A DNA stretch of 64,000 nucleotides, from assembly GCF_047663525.1 (NCBI RefSeq), contig NC_092616.1:4067501-4131500 (forward strand), in the 5' to 3' direction. The notes below the pieces were generated by a model. It was given only the letters and a program-made list of their open reading frames with translations. It searched no databases and was not told the DNA's origin. Within the stretch, counting starts at the first letter, position 1. Each line of letters opens with the position of its first letter. The stretch is from Anas platyrhynchos (taxonomy: Eukaryota; Chordata; Aves; Anseriformes; Anatidae). Positions 21,912 to 29,413 of this stretch are shown piece by piece. The position numbers and the translations under genes are program-made.

Positions 21912-24190
21912 GGGTCACGTAGAAGAGAAAGGAAAAAAGAGAACATTTAAAAGAGAACAGAATAGGTTTAGCTCTGCCTGTGACACATGACTCCTTTTGC
22001 TCTGCTGACAGCCTCTGCATGCTGCTCTGAACATAAGGAGTAGGGACAGGTTCAGTTGTCCTACACGTGGCATCTTCTGCCATTTCAGTTGGCCTGAGGA
22101 ATGCCCCATCAGACTCCCAGAGGATTAACCTCAAATTTCAGCAGGTATTTCCATCTGAACAGCTCCTGCCTGTCCTCCATCTCCACTAAGGAGCTATTGT
22201 GGCTCAGTAATTCACATTAAGGTGCCTATGTTGTGGACACCTGAACTGAGGCCTGAGGAATCCCAGCTCCTGTGGGTCTGTGGCAGATATGGGAGGGAGC
22301 TGAGATCCCTTTCCAGCCCCAGGAATAACAACCAGAATGAGATGCCTTGACTGACTCTGCTGAATTATTTCCTTAAGTGGGGATGAAGGAGATCAGTCCC
22401 TGACCATGACTTGATGTCCAAACTGATAGTGGGACAAGAAGATGTGATTGTTACGCTTAATTAGTGTTCCCTTAGGAGAAATGATCCTGCTGTCAAGAAG
22501 TATGTGTGCCAGGTGAGGGCTGGAGCCCCAGTGATCCCTTCAGGCTGTTTCCCAGCAGGTTCCCCTGCAGCCCCAGAGCCATGTGCAGGGATCCTGGTGG
22601 GGGGCAGAGCAAGGGAGGCCTTGGGCTGGGCCTCTGCTGCTGATCTGGGCCAGGCTCCTGGGCCCAAGGGGAGCTCCTGGCAAGCGGGCAGCGCTGCAGA
22701 GAGACAGCTCTGCCCAGGAGCAGCTCCTGTGGACAGCGCAGCAGGGCTGGGGGCACTGCCTGTAGCTGGCACAGAGAGGGGAGAGAAGGGAGAGAGAGGT
22801 TACAAACTGAGAGGAATATGTGAATGCTGAGAGCTCAGTGGAGGAGAAACCTTCCTAGCATATAACACGGTAAATCTCTTTCTGCAGTGTATTGCACAGG
22901 AATATCAGGGAAGTTCTCAGGACTGAGAACTTCCTTTAGAAGATCAGGCCAGATGCATTTGGTATTTCTTTAGTGTGGAAAAGCACAAACTCCAGTGCAG
23001 AGGTTCCCTGCTGCAGGGTAAGTGTCCAGGCCCGGAGGGTTCCCTTGTCTTGGGCTGACTGCAGACTGTGAAGCTGGGGGTGCAGGCAGGGGTGTCCAGG
23101 GCTGTGGTGCAGAGCAGGGTCCCTGCTGTGCCCCAGGGGCTGTGTGCCGGGGCAGGGCCTCTGCCGCCTGCCAGGCTCAGCACTCAGCCTGCCCAGGGAA
23201 CTGCCCAGGGCGCTGCAGGGAGAAGCTGCGGGTGGAAGGAGCCCCCCTGGCAGGGCAGGGTCCTGCTGCTGGCGGGAGGTTGCTGCCTGGGGCAGCCTGC
23301 TCACAGCTCCACAGCACATCCAGGATGTATCCAAGGGGACTTCGCAAGAGGAGAGTCAGGACAGGGGTTAGCAGCTTCAATCACAGATTTTCTCAGCCTC
23401 TGCTTTCATTTTTTAATTCTTTTTCTCAGCCAGAATAGAAATAGATATTCTTATTTCCAAGAAGAGCCTGAGACTCCTTAAGCATCACTAGGAACTCTAT
23501 AAGGATCACAGCAAGTCCCTTTTCTGCCCCTCAGCCCATATAAAGCTCCATGACCACACGTGGCTGAACCTGGCAGCGGCAGTTCTGTACTCCATTTCGT
23601 GCCATCCCTGCACTGCAGACACCTTCCCCTGAGCAACTGCATGGTCTGTTCTCCCGTCCAGAAAAGCTTCTGCCCCCAAAATCATGGGGTCTCTAACTGT
23701 TACCCTTTGGCTGACCAACCTTCAGAACAAGAGGACACTCCCAGTGCTCATCTCTCACTCTCATTCTTGCCTTCCTCAGCAGAAGCACTGGGGCATTTCT
23801 TTGTGTTTCCCCTCCCATTCATCCTGCCCTTACTATTCTCCTCAGACTCTGCACAGTGGGATTAAAGCCAGAGCTCAAACACCAGAATAGTGAGTCCTGC
23901 TCTGGAGATGTGTCACTGGGAGCAAAGTGCCCAAGCTGTTCTAGCCAAAATGTCTCAGGGCACTGCAGTGCGTAGTGCTGGGAAGTGAGCTGACTCTGTT
24001 CAGGTCACTCTGGTTAAAGGTAATCCAGCAGTGTCTTTGAGGTTATCCTGCTGGAAGATGTTGAACGGCCTTTCTTTATTATAGGTGCACTACATCTGAA
24101 CAAAAGAAGTATGTGTTTCAGAACGTTCCCTTCCCAGAACGTTCAATTCCTTTCCCAGGAACACACTGCTGTACAGAGCAGGCGGGAATA

Positions 24191-24204
24191 GGGGGGGGGG
24201 GGGG
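24191..24204. repeat. G-run (G14)
   Basis: Uninterrupted guanine run in duplicon A. Confidence 0.9.
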
Positions 24205-24354
24205 AGGGAGAGGGGTAAAGGATGGGTAAGGGAGAGTCCTTGAGAGCTCATGGGCATAGGCTGCTGCTCCAAACAGTGCTCAGCCAGCACAAACCAGAGC
24301 TCCAGCCAGAGAGGAGAATGAAGCTGCTTCTGAGAAAGCATGTGTTTGTGAGTG

Positions 24355-24437
24355 ATAGGAACAACATCGTCACTGTTTGAGCTGCATTAGGGATCATAAT
24401 TCATATGTGGCTCAAACAGTGACGATGTTGTTCCTAT
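24355..24437. repeat. 28-bp perfect inverted repeat (hairpin)
   Basis: Left arm 24355-24382 (starts ataggaacaacatcg) and right arm 24410-24437 (ends gatgttgttcctat) are exact reverse complements over 28 bp, with a 27-base AT-rich loop (24383-24409). It lies about 1.1 kb upstream of the OR coding exon and is not evident at the matching place of the paralogous block near 51 kb. It could be a foldback from template switching, a miniature transposon terminus or a small-RNA precursor. The sequence does not decide. Confidence 0.9.
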
Positions 24438-25497
24438 TGCTCAGGTATATGCACGAACAAAAAGCATCCATGTTCCCTCCTAACTTTTGGGCCTCTAAGG
24501 TGTGTTGGGCTAGGAAGGAGCTCACTCTTCCTTCAGGACACCACAACTAAGGACATTTAACTCTTTATAAGGGGCTTCTGCCGGGCTGCAGGCTGCCATG
24601 CACAAGGGCACAGCTCTGCCCTAGCAGCTCTGTGTTATCTAGCAGCCCTGTGGAGAAGACACGTCAGTCCTAAGGCCATGCAAATGCTGCTGGATGGCCG
24701 AATGTGGGCAGCTCCTGTGGTCCCTCCATGTCCGTGGTGAAGAGCAGAGAGCTGAGATCCTCCTGAGGTACGAGATGAGTGAGGGGTTTGGAGATCTGCC
24801 CTTTGAACCTGGATTCCTCTGCTGTAAGCAGCATCCAGGTTCTTTTCAGGGGAACAACTGAGTGTGACCATCCTCCAGAGGTGCCTGTACAGAGCAGTTG
24901 AGACAAGGACTGATGGATATACCAGCTGCCTCCACTCTGCCCTGAGGTGCAGTCATGCTGAAAAAATCTTTGATAGCTCAACTGTATTCTGAGAAAAGCC
25001 CGTGTTGTCATCTACCTAACTCTGTAGGGCAGGACTCCCTCCTCCAGAGCCCCTCTGATCCTGGTGGCACCGTCAACCAGTACCAATCACAGCTCATCAA
25101 AGGGACCTGCAAAGGCCTTCCTGAAAGGGGAGAGGCAGTCTGTGAGGTTTCTGCAAGAAATGGAGTGGGATGCATCACAGAGTTCTGTCTTAATATTTTC
25201 CTGTTTTTTCCCTCCTCAGTCAGCTCTCCATACCCAGATTGCTTCCCCAGCTCTGATCTAAAGGACAGAGTTGTTGCCTCACAGGACCCACAAGATTTCA
25301 CCTGGAGTGCAACTGAAATACAAAGGGTTTCCATAGTTGGCTGCACCCAGTAGCACTCTCTGGCACCACCAAGCAACACCCTAGCAAGGCACCTGCAGAG
25401 GTCTTCCTGAAAGGGGAGCATCAATTTTGAGTTTTAAGAAGTGGGGTACATTTTTCTCACACAGTCTAGCCTAGCATTTTGCTGTATTTTCCTCCTC

Positions 25498-25499
25498 AG
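25498..25499 (+). other. Probable splice acceptor of the OR coding exon
   Basis: Pyrimidine tract tattttcctcctc followed by AG. The next base begins a 27-nt leader before the ATG at 25527. Identical spacing occurs at 51842 to 51870 and, on the minus strand, 58676 to 58648. Confidence 0.6.
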
Positions 25500-25526
25500 A
25501 CAGGTCTCCATGGCCAGAGGAATCAA

Positions 25527-25807
25527 ATGTCCAACAGCAGCTCCATCACTGAGTTCCTCCTCCTGCCATTTGCAGACACACGCGAGCTGCAGCTCCTGCA
25601 CTTCACGCTCTTCCTGGGCATCTACCTGGCTGCCCTCCTGGGCAACGGCCTCATCCTCACTGCCATAGCCTGCGACGACCGCCTCCACACGCCCATGTAC
25701 TTCTTCCTCCTCAACCTTGCCCTCCTCGACCTGGGCTGCATCTCCACCACTGTCCCCAAAGCCATGGCCAATTCCCTCTGGGACACCAGGGCCATCTCCT
25801 ATGCAGG
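25527..25807 (+). pseudogene. Olfactory receptor, OR14-like, 5' part of ERV-split gene
   Basis: Codons 1-93 plus two bases of a 319-residue OR14-like receptor: MSNSSS start, TM1, LHTPMYFFL TM2 and WDTRAISYAG. The sequence is interrupted right after gcagg by the 5' LTR of the provirus. The remaining 679 bp are at 33310-33988. The two parts add to 960 bp, the exact length of the intact paralogues at 51870 and 57689, in a single frame with no other lesion. Read alone, this part would run into LTR codons and stop at 25883. The gene was therefore functional in form when hit. Confidence 0.93.
25803..25807 (+). repeat. 5-bp target site duplication, left copy (gcagg)
   Basis: gcagg directly before the LTR TG and again at 33305-33309 directly after the LTR CA. 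The uninterrupted paralogue at 52147-52152 reads gcagga once. Confidence 0.95.
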
Positions 25808-26065
25808 TGTCCTGGTTTCAGTTAGAACAGAATTAATTTTCTTCCTAGTAGCTGGTGGAATGCTGTGTTTTGGCTTAGGATGAGAAGAGTGCTGATAACA
25901 CCCCAATGCTTTAATTGTTGCAGAGCAGTGCTTATACTAAGCCAAGGACATCTCAGCCTTTTGCTCTGTCCTGCCAACGGGCAGGCTGGGGGTGCAGTAA
26001 GAGCTGGGAGGGGACAGACCCAGGACAGGTGACCCAAACTAGCCAAAGGGGTATTCCATACCATC

Positions 26066-26089
26066 TGACGTCATGCTAAACAATATATA
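26066..26089 (+). promoter_or_regulatory. LTR core promoter: CRE plus TATA-like box
   Basis: tgacgtca palindrome at 26066-26073, then tatata at 26084-26089. Repeated unchanged in the 3' LTR (32969-32976 and 32987-32992) and, for the CRE, in the minus-strand LTR at 35130-35137. Decayed in the older LTRs (tgatgtca near 34631, tgacatca near 54577). Confidence 0.6.
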
Positions 26090-26273
26090 GGGGTGGCTAG
26101 CCGGGGGGAGGGGGCCGGACTGCTCGGGGTTAGGCTGGGCATCGGTCAGCGAGTGGTGAGCAATTGCATTGTGCATCACTTGTTTGTACGTACTATTACT
26201 TTCGTATTATCACCATTGTATCATTATTATTATTATTGTTATTATTATTTTGTTATTACTATTTTCTTGTCTT

Positions 26274-26279
26274 ATTAAA
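26274..26279 (+). terminator. Poly(A) signal ATTAAA in the 5' LTR
   Basis: attaaa followed by ctgtctttatctc. The matching site in the 3' LTR is 33177-33182, which would end the proviral transcript. Confidence 0.55.
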
Positions 26280-26408
26280 CTGTCTTTATCTCAACTCACG
26301 GGCTTCACTCTCCATTTCTCTCCCCCGTCCCAGAGAGGGAGGGAGGAGGGTGAGCGAACGGCTGCGTGGTGTTTAGCTGTCGGCCGGGTTAAACCACGAC
26401 AGCCTTTT

Positions 26409-26426
26409 TGGCGCCCAACGTGGGGC
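26409..26426 (+). promoter_or_regulatory. Retroviral primer binding site, tRNA-Lys type
   Basis: tggcgcccaacgtggggc matches the 3' end complement of tRNA-Lys(1,2) over 18 bases. It lies 7 bases after the LTR end, longer than the usual 1-3. Confidence 0.85.
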
Positions 26427-26514
26427 CCGAAAGGTTGAGATAACGGCAGATCTGATCAGAGTGTGTTAAACTAAACTTGGTGTAAGGATTAGACCTGCTT
26501 AATAGTCACTTGTC

Positions 26515-29385
26515 ATGATGCTGATTGCTTTAATCTCAACTCTGCTGCGCCTGTTTTCCAAATTGAGTATTATAGTACATTATTTTCCGTATTTTCTCTC
26601 TGTAGTGTTGTTTATCCTCTCTGGGCCCTGGTTTCAGATCATTATGGTACTGAGTATTATAGCAATGGCTTATGAGACGATAAGATATCTGGTCATGACT
26701 CTAACTTGGTATTCATACTCAGTAACATCGTGGACTCTGTACTTTGGAAACAGTATCTTGGGAACTATTAGCAATTATACCTATTGTTTTTCTCCATTAG
26801 AGAGTCAGTCTGTGGAGGGAAAAGGGGAAGATAATTTTTCTTACTTGATTACTCTCCCTTTCTCCTTCACCACCCCTGTATCCTCCTGGATCACTCTGCC
26901 TTCTCCCTCAAAATATCTGCCTTCCTCCTTCACCACCCTCTTATCCCCTGAGCTTGTCAAAATAGCTCTCCAAGATATTGAATATTATTGGGATACTCGG
27001 AATACCATAGTCTTGTTGTTCTGCCTCATGAATGCACTTCAGATTCTGCTTAAAGTTAAACAACTACTTGGGGAGCTCATCTGGAGATCTGCCCGGAGGC
27101 AGGATAGTTGTGGGTGGCAGGGAGTATGGGTGGATATGGGCAGGCATCTAGAGCAGTTGGCACCCCCAGTGTGTTGGAAATTCACCCCTGAGCAATGGCA
27201 AAATCCTCAAAAACTGGCAGAATGCTTGAAAAAAAGGTGTCATGATGCTGGCAGTTCCAAAGTAACACAAATCATTGTAACGAGCTGGGGCCTGGCTCAT
27301 GCCTATCGAGCTGCCATTGATACTGCTATCAACTTAGTGACAGACCCTGCGGCCACTCCAAGCCCTGTGACAGATCCAACGGCCACTGTGACCCCTACGG
27401 TGGACTCGGAAGCCGCTCCAGATCCGGTTCCTGCAGCCGCTCTAGTCCCAGCTCCTGCAGCCACTCCAGATCCGGTTCCTGCAGCCGCTCCAGCTCCGGT
27501 TCCTGCAGCCACTCCAGTTCCAGCTCCTGCAGTCACTCCAGCTCCAGTTCCTGCAGCCGCCCCAATTACAGCTCCTGAAGCCGCTCCAGCTCCAGCTCCT
27601 GCCGCTACTCCAATCCCAGCTCCTGCAGCCGCTCCAGCTCCAGCTCCTGCAACCGCTCCAGCTCCAGCTCCTGCCGCTACTCCAGTCCCAGTTCCTGCAA
27701 CTGCTCCAGTCCCAGCTCCTGAAGCTGCTCCAGCTCCAGCTCCTGAAGCCGCTCCAGCTCCAGCTCCTGTAGCCGCTACAGCTCCGGTTCCTGCAACTGC
27801 TCCAGCTCCTGTGGCCGTGTCAGGGAAACGAGCTGTAGCAGTGCAGGTTGACCCTGCAGAGGGTATTCCAATCCCTGTAATGGGGTCAGAGAAACGAGCT
27901 GTAGCAGTGCAAGTTGACCCCGCAGAGGGTATTCCAACCCCTGTAACGGGGTCAGAGAAACGAGCTGTAGCAGTGCAGGTTGACCCTGCAGAGGGTATTC
28001 CAACCCCTGTAACGGGGTCAGGGAAACGAGCTGTAGCAGTGCAGGTTGACCCTGCAGAGGGTATTCCAACCCCTGTAACGGGGTCAGAGAAACGAGCTGT
28101 AGCAGTGCAGGTTGACCCTGCAGAGGGCATTCCAACCCCTGTGGCAGACCCTGTAACAAAGTCAGAGAAACGAGCAGTAGCAGTGCAAGCTGCCCCTGTA
28201 GAGAAGGTGAAAATATGGTATAGAAATTCAAGTCGTTTAGAACGCAGAGAGTCTTCTGCCAATCCAGGTAAGGCTTCTGCCAAAACTAAGTATAGAGATG
28301 ACGAAGATGATGACGACGCTGGGCCATCAAGGATTCAGGAGGAGGAAGATGAGGATGCCGAAAAATCAACAGTAACTACCCGAAGCCTAAACGAGCGCGA
28401 GCTACGAGATGTGCGAAAAGATTTTGGTCGCTGTATAGGTGAGCAGCTTGTCACCTGGCTGCTCCGGTGCTGGGACTCTGGAGCCAATTGTGTGGAATTA
28501 GACGGCAGGGAAGCCAGACGGTTGGGATCCCTTGCTCGAGACGCCGGCATTGACAAAGCAATTGCAGATGGAGCACAATCCACCAGCCTCTGGAGGCGTC
28601 TCCTCTCAGCTGTGAGGGAAAGGTATCCCTTCAAGGAAGATATTTTATGTCTACCAGGCAAGTGGACCACTATGGAGAAGGGAATCCAGTACCTGAGGGA
28701 ATTAGCCGTACGGGAAGTGATTTATGAGGATCCAGACCTCAGACAAACATCCAAAGATCCAGATGAAGTCAAGTGTACACGACCCATGTGGCGGAAGTTT
28801 GTACGGAGTGCACCATCATCATATGCCAGTTCATTGGCAATAATGGCCTGGAAAGAGGATGAGGAACCCACAGTGGATGAAGCGGCTAAACAACTCCGGC
28901 AGTACGAAGAAAGTCTCTCCTCTTCCTTACAGGCCTGCGTCTCAGCTGTGGAGAAACTTTCTGAAAAGGTTCACCAACTTGAAGAGAATCTATTGTCCTC
29001 CCCACCTGAACCAACCAGTGCCCACCGACCAAAAGAGAACACTTGGGAGAAACTTTCTGAAAAGGTTCACCAACTTGAAGAGAGATTATTCTCCTCCGCA
29101 CCTGTACAAAGCAGTGTCTCAGCTGTCAGGGGTAGGCGTTCACCCACACAAGGAAGACGATATGGTGGGTACTCACCCCGTGCCACCCTGTGGTTTTACT
29201 TACGAGACCATGGAGAGGACATGAGAAAATGGGATGGAAAATCTACCGCGACCCTAGAGGCACGGGTACGTGAGTTGCAAAAGAAAACAATCAGGAAAAA
29301 AGGATTCTCCGAAAAGTTTGCTGCTCCAACTTCCAGCAGACAATCCTTCAAACACAGAAACGAAGAAGATTCTGACCAGGATTAG
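26515..29385 (+). CDS. gag: Gag-like polyprotein of the endogenous retrovirus
   Basis: 956 codons ending in TAG at 29383-29385. Layout: hydrophobic N-terminus (residues about 1-100 with three or four membrane-like stretches, for example FLSVVLFILSG and IIMVLSIIAMA), unlike the usual myristoylated matrix; a globular part; a Pro-Ala tract (about 303-436) of PAPAPAATP type; five and a half copies of a 22-residue repeat (about 437-566, core AVAVQVDPAEGIP); an acidic stretch (about 595-625); a capsid-like region (about 640-780, with LLRCWDSGANC and ERYPFKEDILCLPGKW); and two copies of EKLSEKVHQLEE likely to form a coiled coil. No CCHC zinc knuckle is visible. Assignment as gag rests on position and on homologous remnants joined to pol elsewhere in the window. 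Start chosen at the first of two adjacent ATGs. Confidence 0.85.
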   Translation: MMLIALISTLLRLFSKLSIIVHYFPYFLSVVLFILSGPWFQIIMVLSIIAMAYETIRYLVMTLTWYSYSVTSWTLYFGNSILGTISNYTYCFSPLESQSVEGKGEDNFSYLITLPFSFTTPVSSWITLPSPSKYLPSSFTTLLSPELVKIALQDIEYYWDTRNTIVLLFCLMNALQILLKVKQLLGELIWRSARRQDSCGWQGVWVDMGRHLEQLAPPVCWKFTPEQWQNPQKLAECLKKRCHDAGSSKVTQIIVTSWGLAHAYRAAIDTAINLVTDPAATPSPVTDPTATVTPTVDSEAAPDPVPAAALVPAPAATPDPVPAAAPAPVPAATPVPAPAVTPAPVPAAAPITAPEAAPAPAPAATPIPAPAAAPAPAPATAPAPAPAATPVPVPATAPVPAPEAAPAPAPEAAPAPAPVAATAPVPATAPAPVAVSGKRAVAVQVDPAEGIPIPVMGSEKRAVAVQVDPAEGIPTPVTGSEKRAVAVQVDPAEGIPTPVTGSGKRAVAVQVDPAEGIPTPVTGSEKRAVAVQVDPAEGIPTPVADPVTKSEKRAVAVQAAPVEKVKIWYRNSSRLERRESSANPGKASAKTKYRDDEDDDDAGPSRIQEEEDEDAEKSTVTTRSLNERELRDVRKDFGRCIGEQLVTWLLRCWDSGANCVELDGREARRLGSLARDAGIDKAIADGAQSTSLWRRLLSAVRERYPFKEDILCLPGKWTTMEKGIQYLRELAVREVIYEDPDLRQTSKDPDEVKCTRPMWRKFVRSAPSSYASSLAIMAWKEDEEPTVDEAAKQLRQYEESLSSSLQACVSAVEKLSEKVHQLEENLLSSPPEPTSAHRPKENTWEKLSEKVHQLEERLFSSAPVQSSVSAVRGRRSPTQGRRYGGYSPRATLWFYLRDHGEDMRKWDGKSTATLEARVRELQKKTIRKKGFSEKFAAPTSSRQSFKHRNEEDSDQD
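27430..27812 (+). repeat. Pro-Ala coding tandem repeat in gag
   Basis: Degenerate repeats of gctccagctcctgcagcc type coding for Pro/Ala. A long antisense Gly/Ala frame over it is a by-product. Confidence 0.85.
27823..28212 (+). repeat. 66-bp tandem repeats in gag (5.5 copies)
   Basis: Unit starts at 27823, 27889, 27955, 28021, 28087 and 28165 (the fifth unit is extended by 12 bp and the last is partial). Copies are nearly identical, so the array is recently expanded or homogenised. Confidence 0.93.
28951..29082 (+). repeat. Duplicated coiled-coil segment in gag
   Basis: A 36-bp stretch at 28951-28986 recurs exactly at 29047-29082 (96-bp offset), coding EKLSEKVHQLEE twice. Confidence 0.9.
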
Positions 29386-29413
29386 GGGGGCCCTGCCTCC
29401 AGCCAGGGGGAGG
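29383..29413 (+). promoter_or_regulatory. gag-pol junction: in-frame UAG with downstream base-pairing
   Basis: gag ends TAG-GGG-GGC and the pol frame continues in the same phase, so Pol would be made by readthrough. Downstream, ccctg (29391-29395) can pair with caggg (29404-29408), and cctcc (29396-29400) with ggagg (29409-29413). The pairings interleave as in a pseudoknot, but with zero-length connecting loops, so they may be alternatives instead. Gammaretroviruses use a UAG followed by purines and a pseudoknot in this way. Confidence 0.5.

Larger units (their letters stand above)
21008..22700 (+). repeat. Inverted duplication, left arm (right arm 43036-44735)
   Basis: The right arm is the reverse complement with high similarity throughout: the ERV remnant, a stretch with a 99-codon frame (21612-21911, minus) differing from its partner at about two residues, and the first part of the OR upstream block. 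Arms are about 1.7 kb and about 20.3 kb apart. Confidence 0.8.
22440..25499 (+). repeat. OR upstream duplicon A (paralogue 49140-51842)
   Basis: About 3 kb immediately upstream of the retrovirus-split OR. It matches the region upstream of the intact OR at 51870 in long colinear stretches (for example 22500-23330 against 49560-50370, and 24680-24920 against 51110-51360). It probably includes the OR promoter and a non-coding first exon. G+C-rich ORFs in both copies are chance frames. Confidence 0.75.
25808..26401 (+). mobile_element. 5' LTR
   Basis: 594 bp from tgtcctggtttcag to aaaccacgaca. U3 holds a perfect CRE and a TATA-like box, R holds an ATTAAA signal, and a TTA-rich microsatellite lies between (about 26215-26265). 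In sense with the OR, so its poly(A) signal would tend to truncate OR transcripts. Confidence 0.95.

Noticed and set aside
27823-28212. Regular repeats considered as a CRISPR or satellite array
   Set aside because: They have no spacers and lie in frame inside gag as coding tandem repeats.
27303-28283. 326-codon Gly/Ala-rich frame antisense to gag
   Set aside because: It exists only because the Pro-Ala and 66-bp repeats have no stops in the opposite frame. No independent evidence.
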